Below, piece after piece: positions 26,101 through 33,130 of a stretch of DNA of 64,000 nt. Position numbers and translations under genes: made by a program. Positions within the stretch are counted from its first letter, which is position 1; the number at the start of each line of letters is the position of its first letter. The DNA comes from Xenorhabdus szentirmaii DSM 16338 (GTDB lineage: Bacteria > Pseudomonadota > Gammaproteobacteria > Enterobacterales > Enterobacteriaceae), in contig NZ_NIBV01000003.1 of NCBI RefSeq assembly GCF_002632585.1, positions 186,001-250,000 of the forward strand, given 5' to 3'. The notes beneath the pieces are model-generated. The model worked only from the letters and a program-made list of their open reading frames with translations. It was not told the DNA's origin and ran no database searches.

Positions 26101-28427
26101 CGTCCTTGGTTATCCAGATGATCACGGGTACGGATGTTCATGTCCTGTCCGGCGGTCACCTCACCCTGATGGATGAAATTGCCCTGATTGTCGATATCCA
26201 CGTTGTCCACGGCCACTATCCGGCCGTGGCTGGTCACATTGCCCTTACTGTGCAGGATGAAATCGCCTTGTGACGTCAGCTTACCGTCATAATCAACACC
26301 GGCGGCCAGTTCCCCATTTTTCTGATTACCCAAAGACGCACTTCGGATATCCAGATGGCTGCCAGACCTGATCCGACCTCCGTTATCCAGATGATCACGG
26401 GCACGGATTTTCATGTCCTGTCCGGCGATCATCTCGCCCTGATGGGTGAAATTGCCCTGATTGTCGATAAACACTTTGCCCACCGCCGTTATCCGGCCGT
26501 GGCTGGTCACATTGCCCTCACTGCGCAGGGTAAAATCGCCTTTTTGCGCCGGTTTACCGTCACGATCCCTGCCCGCGGCCAGTACCCCGTTTTTCTGATT
26601 GTCCAAGGAGGCGATCCGGATATCCAAGTCCCCGCCAGACCTGATCCGCCCCCCATTATCCAGATGGTCACGGGCACCAATTTTTAAGTCTTGTCCCGCA
26701 GTCATTTCACCCTGATTGGTAAGATTGCCTTGATTATCAATCTTCATCTTGTCCGCGGCGGTTATCAAACCGCGGTTAGTGATATGACCCTCACTGTGCA
26801 AAATGAAATCGCCTGTTGGCGCCGGTTTTCCGTTACGGTCAATGCCCGCGGCCAGTTCCCCCTTTTCCTGGTTGTCCAGGGAAGCGCTCCGGATATCCAA
26901 CTGGCGGCCAGATCTGACCCGCCCGTGATTATCCAGATGGTCACGGGCACGAATTTTCAAGTCCTGTCCTGCGGTCATTTCGCCCTGATTGGTGAGGCTC
27001 CCCTGATTCTGAACACTGACATTGACTTGTCCACTGAGCATTCCGCTGTTACTGACTTTTCCGTTATTCTTTAGGCTCAAACTGCCTTGATGATCCTGCC
27101 CTGCCCGTATCTGCCCCTGATTATCAATATCCATATTGTCTACGGCCGTAATCCGGCCGCGGTTGGCGACATTGCCCCCACTGTGCAAAGTTAGATTGCC
27201 TGTTGGCGCCAGTTTACCGTCACGATCAATACCCGCGGCCAATACCCCATTTTCCTGATTGCCTAAGGAGGCACTGCGGATATCCAGATGGCGACCAGAC
27301 CTGACCTGCCCCTGATTGTCCAGATGGTCACGGGCACGAATTTTCATATCTTGCCCTGCCGTCATCTCACCCTGATTAATGAGATTGCCTTGATTCTGAA
27401 GATCCACATCGGCTGACGCCGTGATCGTGCCACGGTTACTGAGCTGCCCGTTATTATTGAGCGTCAGGTTGCCCGCCTGCGCCCCCAGTTGCCCCGCGTT
27501 ACGAACCCCCACGCCCTGTTCGGTGCCGACCAGTTTAATTTTATTGGCATACATGCCGCCAATGGCTGCCACATCCAGACTGAATGCCGGTTTATTTTGA
27601 TTATCTCCCTCATGGACCTGAACAACATTGCCCTGCGCATCGACGTGATTACGCCCGGTCGTGACCGTCAAATCCCGGGCATGTAATTTGGCGTTGATGT
27701 TCACTGCCCGGGCAATCAACCGGGTGTAATCGCTCTGGGTATCGTTCAGCCCCTTGCCGTCAACGGTCAGGATACCGTTTCCCACTTCAAACCCTTTCAG
27801 GCGGCCATTTTCCAGAATAGTCTGGCCTGCTGCCAGAGTGGTCTGGCGGGCATTGATAAAGCCGCAACCGTGACAGGTAATCCCCGCCGGGTTGGCAATA
27901 ATCACATCGGCCCGCTTGCCCGCCACTTCAATAAACCCATTCAATTGACTTGGGTCCCGGCTGTTCACCTCATTTAAGATGATTTGGGCTTCTCCCTGTG
28001 CCAGCCACGGGTTCCCTGTAATCAACCCGCCCAGTTCCGTTTGCGTGTTCACCCCACTGTTGTTGAGGATGGCACCACGCTGCTCCACATCAAACTGGCT
28101 GTACTGGTTACGGGACACGCCATCACTGTTGGGTGTCTGAATATTGACTTGTGCGACCCCATTGGCCGCCGAAATAACGGTGGGTTGCTGCGTCCCCGGT
28201 GCATGATTGTCGGCAACAATGCGCGCCTGTACGGCGGGGCTGACCAGCCCCAGTGCCAGCGAAATACCCAAGACTAACGGCGTCAGGGAAACACGGGCGA
28301 TCAACGATGTCGATCCCGACATTCCACCGCGTGTTTGCCCTGCCGTATGGCTACGGGCGATATCCGCAACCACCATCAGCATCTGACGGGCCTTATTAAA
28401 AACCACTCGGTAAAAATGTCTGTTCAT
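17112..28427 (-). CDS. cdiA: CdiA: contact-dependent inhibition adhesin with EndoU toxin C-terminus
   Basis: 3771 residues. It starts with an extended signal peptide (MNRHFYRVVFNKARQ), then a TPS secretion domain (about 68-290, with GITCHGCGFINARQTT). Next come long FHA-1 repeats, including a 91-residue repeat array (~345-940). A receptor-binding/periplasmic middle region (~2050-2390) and FHA-2 repeats follow. The pre-toxin has a hydrophobic, Ala/Gly-rich stretch (~3390-3430). VENN is at 3479-3482, and the last ~110 residues show HILYGD, GGHLFPGN, FPSNW and TAFPD, matching bacterial EndoU RNases of the kind that cleave tRNA in known CdiA toxins. It is exported by CdiB. The start overlaps the cdiC stop (ATGA). 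Its C-terminal 293 residues belong to the 7336-bp unit, so the toxin is an insertion-derived module. Confidence 0.95.
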   Translation of the reverse strand: MNRHFYRVVFNKARQMLMVVADIARSHTAGQTRGGMSGSTSLIARVSLTPLVLGISLALGLVSPAVQARIVADNHAPGTQQPTVISAANGVAQVNIQTPNSDGVSRNQYSQFDVEQRGAILNNSGVNTQTELGGLITGNPWLAQGEAQIILNEVNSRDPSQLNGFIEVAGKRADVIIANPAGITCHGCGFINARQTTLAAGQTILENGRLKGFEVGNGILTVDGKGLNDTQSDYTRLIARAVNINAKLHARDLTVTTGRNHVDAQGNVVQVHEGDNQNKPAFSLDVAAIGGMYANKIKLVGTEQGVGVRNAGQLGAQAGNLTLNNNGQLSNRGTITASADVDLQNQGNLINQGEMTAGQDMKIRARDHLDNQGQVRSGRHLDIRSASLGNQENGVLAAGIDRDGKLAPTGNLTLHSGGNVANRGRITAVDNMDIDNQGQIRAGQDHQGSLSLKNNGKVSNSGMLSGQVNVSVQNQGSLTNQGEMTAGQDLKIRARDHLDNHGRVRSGRQLDIRSASLDNQEKGELAAGIDRNGKPAPTGDFILHSEGHITNRGLITAADKMKIDNQGNLTNQGEMTAGQDLKIGARDHLDNGGRIRSGGDLDIRIASLDNQKNGVLAAGRDRDGKPAQKGDFTLRSEGNVTSHGRITAVGKVFIDNQGNFTHQGEMIAGQDMKIRARDHLDNGGRIRSGSHLDIRSASLGNQKNGELAAGVDYDGKLTSQGDFILHSKGNVTSHGRIVAVDNVDIDNQGNFIHQGEVTAGQDMNIRTRDHLDNQGRIKAGQHLDIRSATLANHETGVLAAGIDHDGKPTQTGDFTLNSEGNITNRGLITAADNLKLDNQGNLTNLGEMTTGQDMNIHARDHLDNHGRIKAGQHLDIRSASLDNQENGELAAGVDREGKLTQRGNFTLNSQGHLSNQGIIAASDNVTLENQRNFHHQGKIMAGLDATLKTRDQVTHQGQILTGRHFSSQSNTFHSQAGSILAAGVDRDGKPTQTGNLTVNARETASLHGHHLASDTLSVEAKNLSLRGSQTEGNDLTLTSATRLNLQDAYLSANKAMTLSAPEWIDNQRGELNAETLVLNSQQLLNNAGRMTQTGQHSLRLEHAAGIENNGGTIASSGQDLILKAKTVANQKGTLAHAGTGVFSVDTADFQGKEGRLISDGELELSGGRYQLSRGRVSAQRITADIQSLDHRLGNMIQSGKNPLTLAIQQGLDNRSGTISANGTVDIRADNLANNILTDTELGKDDVLTKAELSHAQGNIVAAEDGRLQINVKNDVNNEAGQLRASDSVTISASSIHNQQGHISSSGGDITLTTGQLNNAAGHVTGAQNLRLTTAAINNEKGQIKAGDVDVNTGNHQLNNIAGQVAAERRMTLQTGELLNQGGLLQSGQALTLNTNGQHLDNRNTHLSGGVFSQGAMNLTVGRLSNQSGHIGSGAELTLTGDTVTNQQGQILGGKNTVLTVAALNNNQGLLQSGGQLTLNAQSVLNRNSGLQQGITSKQAMILNTQMLDNAQGVMVSADRLHIKTAQMNNRQGIMKAQTTLNLVSQGLDNRSGRIESEQAMFIDTQGKTLSNVEGKLNSQGRLTVRSGDLDNRRGVLHGQSGIEVGVNQLDNRENGKLLSEADLKLEADNVWNQQGQIVALNHLTMTVNATPTSPDEITFNNRAGLLRSGGNIDLSAHHINNADTRQPDQGMEGRTLTLRGNTLNNTQGQLVATENADLTLQSVLNNHQGQMQANQILKARGKALAVINTQGDIKAGQGLVVEADALSGDGKLRSLGDITLNLLKDFIHTGELIANGQLTLTSQGDITNRNTISAATLLGHAVNLTNDATGKIWGQHQQWTVQNTVNNRGLIDGAQTYLKAAQLTNQGTGRLYGDHIALDARKLDNLAEKGKSAVIAARHRLDMGADELNNTTHSLIYSEGDVSIGGQLDSQYRATGKGQVLNNHSANIEAVGNMRLGMEKINNVNDHFSTEMQLISQEPVKEYQVGGTRYPVKDHKITIDNDEVDHACVDDMPCRDNFQVYQYTRTIEESRVKETDPAKMLAGKDLVIETTVLTNDKSQVVAGGGLTVTGGKIDNIDVQGERHVTDKGQIEYFWRIQKKGRDNQGWRSERYEPNPEIHAITLTPGTVEAQQGKVELKGQRPEAYQGEQAHLDAITGSPVNARFANEEVMVSDAVLRAPQRLDIVSAEPTAVGEKPVVIRTEAPHYRLPDNSLFKVNLPLNNTLLTPSPTTEKISGELAQDRPTAPDNPVVPLPEHRGNPFVVPEPDNQVLVETDPQFTQLKKWLGTDYMQQALQTDHNQLHKRLGDGFYEQHLLREQIVNLTGRRYLPGYRNDEEQFKALMNAGLRAQKTFNLVPGIALSAEQMARLTEDMVWLVNTPVTLSDGRQQTVWVPQVYVRTQGGTLDGTGALLSGNQVNLQLSGDLLNQGKIVGQDLSLLADNIRNQSGHMQGDNLSLLARTDLVQRGGALRADKSLTMQAGNHVDIASTTRSGENQAGSGRFSSTYVDNVAGIYVQGDDGKLHLQAGNDIHLSAAHLVTQGKRSEIQLDAGRDIQFGTAKTTRYEHTEAGRDHRVTQTTADEVGAVVQGAGQIKMQAGRDVQLRAAEVTAGDNLHLGAGRDVTVSAGEQQQTHDEYHKVKGSNSLVSSKTTTTRFQYDRQQARSSTLSGDAVKVEAGNDITVGGSNVVGTQAVTLNAGHNLNITTAREKNHEFYHQEEKKSGLMGTGGIGFTVGSSALKQSTDRDAVQYKGSTVGSSDGSVSLSANHQASVHGSDVVAGKDLDIQGKDVLISAAKNTHTELSKTEQKQSGLTLALSGAVGSALNTAVQTANDAKDTQDSRLKALKGTQAALSGVQGYQAYQLSEANAAKADAINQAGGEAKKPDDTIGIQLSYGSQSSKSDTRVDTTDSQGSHLNAGRDIRITATGDPAEENGGHLHIQGSGLKAGRDVALDAKQDIVLESAENTQTTRGKNSSQGGSVGVGLTVGQGGYGIKFSASVNKGKGHETGDGVTHTETLIDAGNQVSLKAGQDTTLKGAQVSGDKVTADVGRHLHLQSEQDKDNYDAKQENVSAGASFTYGSMSGSASVNASRDKLHSQFESVNEQTGIFAGKGGFDIKVGEHTQLDGAVIASTAEKEKNRLETGTLGFSDIDNQAEFKTEHQSAGFSTSGSMGSQIGQQLATNMASNMLGGTNKDKNQSSTTHAAVSDGTLILRDADKQQQDVATLSRDTENAANSLTPIFDKEKERQRLAQAQAIAEIGNQAMDIYNTQEAIAATKTATAAMKDPQRQQALKADAETQLRNENKEINAKTVAARAYDIAYDKALENQGAAIGGERRQAVTAVVTALQGLAGGDIKAAIASGAAPYLANAVKGLTYGYKTEYSQLTPEEKATHLLAHAILGGVIAEMKGGSATAGAMGAAGGELAASAIAGVLYSGKAIEELSPDEKEKVSNLSTLAGGIAAGLVTNSTAGGVDGAQAAKNAVENNFLTPETAPKGLMEYGQAQSSLAVQMIKEGATPDELSEALAKQARGTHPEGQDPVKGLLVAWGNFFGVPLDVVMSNEQMTPEKAAEIVSSGVPTSEGKLMQYVAAKTFLALTKNSGTANKTESPLPQWSAGEGKFSPKEQGKVTNVENATSKLDAKSLPYKDTVGSVGKSTDYTDILSPEAKKHILYGDSPTSGGHLFPGNPGKTTFPSNWTKEKIIHEIGDIATSPKTQWYAQSGTGGLYTKAGKPARWVAWEVRDGVRMRVIYEPANGKVVTAFPDKMSKPTTLKPIK
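25609..27390 (-). repeat. cdiA: 273-bp tandem repeats in the cdiA FHA-1 region
   Basis: The segment coding GEMTAGQDMKIRARDHLDN and LAAG-DRDGK recurs about seven times. Starts fall 273 bp apart (for example near 25609, 25882, 26155, 26428, 26701). Units are similar, not identical. They build the beta-helical stalk and could expand or contract by recombination. Confidence 0.8.
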
Positions 28428-28966
28428 CGTGAAATGTCTCTTGCGGGAAAGTCATGTGTAAGGGGATGGTCATGCCACCAATGGGCCGCCTGTTGACGAC
28501 TGACACTCTGCCCCCTGAACTGGATAACGCGTGCGCTGCCGCGTTCACTGCCTTTGTGATACAGGGCGCGGTAACAGTGATAAGGAAAAATGTCGCGCCG
28601 AAGTAAGTTCGCCATGTCACGGCTATGGCCGAACGGCGTCATCCACTCTAAAAACCAGAGCCGATTGCCGCCGTGTAAGTGTTGATAAAGACGGGCGTTA
28701 TCCTCTTGTGTCAGATAACGATGTTCGTTTTCCGCATCGAAAAACGCATAACTCAGGTAAAAAACCGGCTGCCCGTTATGGGTGACCAAAACGTACTGTC
28801 CGGCTTTCATCACGGGCAATAACAGCGTGGACAAGGCCATCAAAGGGGCGTTCTGGTGCAGGGGTGACTGCATCCAAAGCCAGGTCGCGGCACCCAGCAT
28901 TTCCGTTTCATTGACGTTTCCCCCCAACATATGGGGGGCATACACTTCATAATCACCGATTAACAT
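28424..28966 (-). CDS. cdiC: CdiC-like toxin-activating lysine acyltransferase
   Basis: A 180-residue cytoplasmic protein of the RTX toxin-activating (HlyC-like) acyltransferase family. It shows GAATWLWMQSPLHQNAPL with the catalytic-type His, later GQPVFYLSYAFFDAE and LWFLEWMTPFGHS. HlyC enzymes move fatty acyl groups from acyl-ACP to lysines of a protoxin. In CDI loci the homologue, often called CdiC, lies between cdiB and cdiA, as here: it starts 11 bp after cdiB and its TGA overlaps the cdiA ATG. CdiA is therefore the likely substrate, although the target lysines are not visible. No such enzyme sits beside the RTX protein further on, so an additional role there cannot be excluded. Confidence 0.85.
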   Translation of the reverse strand: MLIGDYEVYAPHMLGGNVNETEMLGAATWLWMQSPLHQNAPLMALSTLLLPVMKAGQYVLVTHNGQPVFYLSYAFFDAENEHRYLTQEDNARLYQHLHGGNRLWFLEWMTPFGHSRDMANLLRRDIFPYHCYRALYHKGSERGSARVIQFRGQSVSRQQAAHWWHDHPLTHDFPARDISR

Positions 28967-28977
28967 GGTACTGCCCC

Positions 28978-30675
28978 TCAGTACTGCCAGTTTACGCTGA
29001 AACCCACATAAGCCCGGTCGGTTTTAAACCCGTCGGGTTTGGAAAACGGTGTGCCCACGGACACGTCATACGCCAGATTGGCCGGGCGAATATGGCCTTT
29101 AACCCCTATCACGCCGCCGGCCAATGTCCGGCCGATAATCCAGTCGGCCCCTTGGCCGCCAACCCGGCCATAATCGGCCCCCACATACAGTTGCTGTGCC
29201 GGCAGCGGGGTTTTCCAAGACAGGGTATTGCGCAGCGTCCAGCCCTCACTGGCACTTAATGTGCGTTCACCATCAAATCCCCGCACGGTCCAGCGGTTCC
29301 CGATGCTGAACTGGTCTTGCGGGGTTAATGGTGTATTGCTCCACTGCTTCAGGTAGTCGATACGGTGTTCGAACGGTGCTTTTGCCAGTGTAAAGGGGGT
29401 CGTCAGTGACGCAGAAAGCTGGATAATTTCTGCTTTTGCCGTGGCATAGTCCGGAGAGGATGGATCACGACGTTCTTCATAAGCTGGCAAGGCCCCGAAC
29501 CAACGAGTCCCTTTTTGGTAACGCCCCCCGGCATCCAGTACTGCCGAATTCAGATAATGGCGATGGTTTAACCCCAGACTCCAGCTACTGGTACGGCGTT
29601 TTTGGCTTTCGATTTCAGTCTGTTTGATATAGTTGCGGGTTTGCCGGACATTCACCCCGTAAGTCAATGTCGTTTTCGCACTGGCATTGCGATGCAGAAC
29701 CCGGCTTAACTGGGCATTCAGGCTCTGACTGCGCCCACGGTATTTCACTTCTTCATTTGGCTGAGGGACAGTTTGCGCATACGTGTATTGACTGCCTGTC
29801 ACCGCCAATTGCCAGTAGCCGAACGGCACAGAATAGTGCGCCGTGTAGTTGGTCGAATCCTTGCGATGGGAAAAAGCCAAATCCCGGGTCATCGACACAT
29901 ACAGCAAATCACTCAGCGACATTGGATTATCCAGCGCCCACATCAGTCCGCCCTGAGTCCTTCCCGTGGGTTGGCTGCCGCTGTTATCAACCCACGCCCC
30001 GACATGCCAGAAACGGGACTGGTGGCGTTTAATCACAATGTCGCTTTCACCGGGCTGCGCCCCCGGCACCAGTTCCATCGAGGCCTGCACATTCGGCAGC
30101 CTCTGCAAATTTTCCAATCCCTGCTCAATATCACGTAAATCCAGCAAGCGTCCTTCACGGGCCGGCATGGCCGTGTAGAGCGTGGCGTAGGTGTCGGCAT
30201 CATCGGCATAACGAAGGTGTCGTACCTGACCGGGTACGATGTGAAACCTGAGTTCGCCCTGACTCAGATCCTGCTCAGGAGCCACTATCCGGGTAGTCAC
30301 CCAACCGTGGGCAATCAGCCGGTTTTGCATGTTGCCCATTAACAAGCTAATACCTTGCGTCCCCAGACACTGCCCGTTGGCCTGATTGGCCAAACGTTGT
30401 AACGGCACCCAGTGGGGCAACGCATCCCGGCCAGACAATGCCACTTTATGGATAACAAAACACGGTGTTTCCTTCGGAAACGCCAACCGGGAAACTGATG
30501 CGGGGCTTTCCTCAAGGCGAACAGTGGGTGCCCTGGCTTCCAGACTTTGTTCCAACGCCTGCTGTTGTTGTTTTTGATGGATAAACGGCTGTTCGTCAGC
30601 CAGTACAGACGGAATGATAAAAAAGCCATATGCAATGCAGGCGACTACTCTTGTTTTGTGTCTATTAATTGCCAT
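28978..30675 (-). CDS. cdiB: CdiB: outer-membrane two-partner secretion transporter
   Basis: 565 residues, a TpsB/FhaC/ShlB-type Omp85 pore that exports CdiA. It has a signal peptide (MAINRHKTRVVACIAYGFF...VLADE), a short helix/linker rich in Gln, POTRA domains (FVIHKVALSG..., then LRDIEQGLENLQRLPNVQ) and a 16-strand barrel. The barrel includes the conserved VRGF motif (WTVRGFDGERTLS) and ends in an aromatic C-terminal strand (VGFSVNWQY). The start ATG is the first one and gives a normal signal sequence. It is the first gene of the minus-strand cdiBCAI operon, and an AT-rich region upstream probably holds the promoter. Confidence 0.95.
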   Translation of the reverse strand: MAINRHKTRVVACIAYGFFIIPSVLADEQPFIHQKQQQQALEQSLEARAPTVRLEESPASVSRLAFPKETPCFVIHKVALSGRDALPHWVPLQRLANQANGQCLGTQGISLLMGNMQNRLIAHGWVTTRIVAPEQDLSQGELRFHIVPGQVRHLRYADDADTYATLYTAMPAREGRLLDLRDIEQGLENLQRLPNVQASMELVPGAQPGESDIVIKRHQSRFWHVGAWVDNSGSQPTGRTQGGLMWALDNPMSLSDLLYVSMTRDLAFSHRKDSTNYTAHYSVPFGYWQLAVTGSQYTYAQTVPQPNEEVKYRGRSQSLNAQLSRVLHRNASAKTTLTYGVNVRQTRNYIKQTEIESQKRRTSSWSLGLNHRHYLNSAVLDAGGRYQKGTRWFGALPAYEERRDPSSPDYATAKAEIIQLSASLTTPFTLAKAPFEHRIDYLKQWSNTPLTPQDQFSIGNRWTVRGFDGERTLSASEGWTLRNTLSWKTPLPAQQLYVGADYGRVGGQGADWIIGRTLAGGVIGVKGHIRPANLAYDVSVGTPFSKPDGFKTDRAYVGFSVNWQY

Positions 30676-31206
30676 AGCTGAACCAAAAGTTATTTAGCAC
30701 TATTAAACAATCGAGAGGAAAATTTGAGAGGGAGAATTATGATTTAATCTGAATATTTTTCAAACAAATAAAATCAATTAAAATTACATAAATGAATTTA
30801 GTTTATTTATATATTATTAATTTTTGATATTTAGTTTATATTCAATTAATTAAAATAATAATACATCAGATATCACCCTTTAATTTCATATCCATAAATC
30901 ATAAAAAGTGTGAATTCGTTGGAAAATACAATGTAAATTATGCAAAATTGAGACAATTCCTAATATTGGGATAATGCTTAATATATCTAAAAGACGATAT
31001 TTATCTCTCCCGTAAAAAATGGCTGAATTCGCTACCATAAAAACGGCTTTGAGAAAAAACTTTTTATTTAAAAAACAGGTTTCATATATATACGCAATAA
31101 ACTTGAAGATGCATGATAGGATACAATTCATATTATTGATTTTAAACTGTTAATTTAAAAATCAACCCAGTATCTTGAAGTTAGATGAGTATACCAATAC
31201 AATTCA
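30676..31206. other. AT-rich intergenic region upstream of cdiB
   Basis: About 530 bp of strongly AT-rich sequence with no convincing gene. It should contain the cdiB promoter on the minus strand, but I cannot choose one box pair with confidence. A minus-strand frame of 81 codons (30886-31131) has poor start context and is probably chance. Confidence 0.5.
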
Positions 31207-32124
31207 TTATTCGCTCTCAATATTCGGGTAATACACCTGACGGATATAGCGCCCCCGCCCATCACCATGCCCTAAATCCATTGACACCAGTGCCAGCGCC
31301 TCCCGTTCACTGAAACCCTGTGCTTTATAATGTGCCTCAGATTGTTGCGCAAAATGATAGCGCATGCTGTGTGGCGCCAGCTGACCCACCAATCCGGCAT
31401 TTCTGACCACATAGCGGTAACGATCTATCGCCTGATGGATGGTGGGCTTATCAATCAATCTGCCGCTATGCTCTGCCTGTCCGCGTTCCGCATAGGCAAT
31501 AGCCTGTTGCAGGGCTTCCCTATCCAGTATGACCGTCTGCCTCGGCCGCCCACCTTTGGTGCCAAACACCACTCGCACAGAGGTATGACCGTTCTCCAGC
31601 GCTTTTTTCCAGGTGGCTAAGGATTTATAAGCTTCCACCGCTTCTTTGGTACGCAACCCCAGCACATAGGCCAATTGCATCACGGCAGCCACACCCCGGT
31701 CTTTTTGCTCGACCTGCTGAAAAATCTCGCTGAATACTGTCGGTGTCAGCGCAACCTTCGTACCCTTGCGGCTCGTATCGGCAATACCGAGTGCCCGGTT
31801 GCACAGACGCGGATGATCCGGTGCCGCCAGCTTGTGCTTTCCGGCCTGCGCCAAGATAGCCCGTAGCACGGCCATTTCATTTTGCAGAGTCCGGGAACTG
31901 ATACGGTCAGCCTTTCGCTGGGCAATATAATGTTCAATATATTTTGTTTTGAGGCTGTCCATCTGCCGGAGTTTAATGCCTTTGTCTTTCAAAAAATGAA
32001 GAAACTGCCGGGCGATCCGCTCACGCTCCGCCACCGTCGCAAAACTCCCGCCCGCTTGCCGGGCATGGGTAATAAATTCTTTTCTGAACCGTTCAATTTT
32101 CGAACGTGCCGATTTCTGCGCCAT
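31207..32124 (-). CDS. Integrase-domain protein (Integrase_1 type tyrosine recombinase)
   Basis: 305 residues. The N-terminal half looks like a SAM-like core-binding domain (FLHFLKDKGIKLRQMDSLKTKYIEHYI). The C-terminal half has LAYVLGLRTKEAVEAYKSL (first Arg region), GTKGGRPRQTVIL, APHSMRYHFAQ (His-x-x-Arg), DLGHGDGRGRYIRQVYYP (His and terminal Tyr). This matches the 'integrase domain-containing' family common on ICEs and large plasmids. The ATG has GGAGATGCGAGG upstream. No att site or neighbouring element gene is recognisable, so it may be a leftover of the ICE whose transfer genes lie at 44923-49591. It differs clearly from the recombinase in the cdiA-linked units. Confidence 0.8.
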   Translation of the reverse strand: MAQKSARSKIERFRKEFITHARQAGGSFATVAERERIARQFLHFLKDKGIKLRQMDSLKTKYIEHYIAQRKADRISSRTLQNEMAVLRAILAQAGKHKLAAPDHPRLCNRALGIADTSRKGTKVALTPTVFSEIFQQVEQKDRGVAAVMQLAYVLGLRTKEAVEAYKSLATWKKALENGHTSVRVVFGTKGGRPRQTVILDREALQQAIAYAERGQAEHSGRLIDKPTIHQAIDRYRYVVRNAGLVGQLAPHSMRYHFAQQSEAHYKAQGFSEREALALVSMDLGHGDGRGRYIRQVYYPNIESE

Positions 32125-33130
32125 CCTCGCATCTCCTGCTGCTTTATTTATTTTTTAAACAAATCCCTGCGTGTCGGTTCAGGTTCACCGTTCCTTGGTG
32201 CGTCAGACAATGTGTAGCAGGGCGAGGCTGTGTTGAGTTATTGCAGGAGCTCGCGGCGTGCTCAGCACGGCGATGAAGTGCTCCCCGTTCAGTGCCTGAT
32301 TCAATCAGGATGAACGCCTCATTATCTTGACGTGTGTCTTATCTCCTTTTTTACAGCATCAGCCTGTTGCAAGGCAGTGGGTTGAAAACCAGACCGGACA
32401 ATCGTTCATCAATCAAACAAGCTGTCAGTCAATGACTTATTTCGAGTGGTGTCACTGAGTAATTCGGGGTTCAAATGGGTCGTAAAGGCAGGCCGGACGT
32501 GCTCTGGACGTTGGCCGCTTAGCGGCGTCACTTGGTAATCGCTGCGCTTAAACACAAGTGACACCGCACAACAATGGACGCTGAAATCATTAGCGCACGT
32601 AGATCCTGTTGCACAATTGCCGTACAGGATTCTGGACGTTTATCGTCAGTATTTAAAACGCAGGTGAATGTCTTTCAGAACGAGGCAAAGCATGAGCTGC
32701 CCGTATTGCGTGATAAGCCGGTTGTGGATCATACCGGATAGCTTTCATCGTCGGACGGCGGGTTATTGTCTGACGATATCTGCTTCCAAAAGTGCGCAGA
32801 TGTACCACGTTGTGTGCTCTCCCTTGCAGGCTACAGGAGATTTATTTCGCCACTTAATGCTGATCCTTACAGGCGATGGATCTCTGAAAATTGTTACGAC
32901 CTAGAATTGTATCGGATATGGCTTGTTAGGAGTAACTGCTGACTTAATACATTCACATAAATTATAAATTTTCTGAATTCTCGCGCTATAACAATAGTGT
33001 CCACCTAAGTTTAGGTGGACACTATACTAAAAACTTCGTCCGTCTAAAAACAGACGTCTCCTATAGGATGATTACCTTCAAGAAACTCAATTTACCTATA
33101 TATGAAGATTTTCAATAACAATCAAAAATT
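32125..33130. other. Gene-poor region between integrase and RTX genes
   Basis: About 1 kb of mixed composition without a credible gene; a 78-codon plus-strand frame at 32668 has no family match I know. It reads like eroded mobile-element sequence. A perfect 15-bp inverted repeat lies at 32994-33025 and a small hairpin (CGTCT/AGACG) near 33040-33056, which may help end the RTX transcript. Confidence 0.5.
32994..33025. repeat. Perfect 15-bp inverted repeat with 2-bp centre
   Basis: ATAGTGTCCACCTAA, then GT, then TTAGGTGGACACTAT. It could be a terminator stem, but T runs are weak on both sides. It could also be two abutting insertion-sequence ends. Confidence 0.7.

Noticed and set aside
25609..27390. 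Regular repeats considered as a CRISPR array
   Set aside because: Units are 273 bp, coding, in frame and imperfect. There are no short repeats with unique spacers and no cas genes.
30886..31131. 81-codon minus-strand frame upstream of cdiB
   Set aside because: AT-rich, no Shine-Dalgarno, no similarity I know. Best read as intergenic sequence.
32668..32904. 78-codon plus-strand frame in the gap before the RTX gene
   Set aside because: Cys- and Arg-rich with no pattern of a real protein; probably chance.
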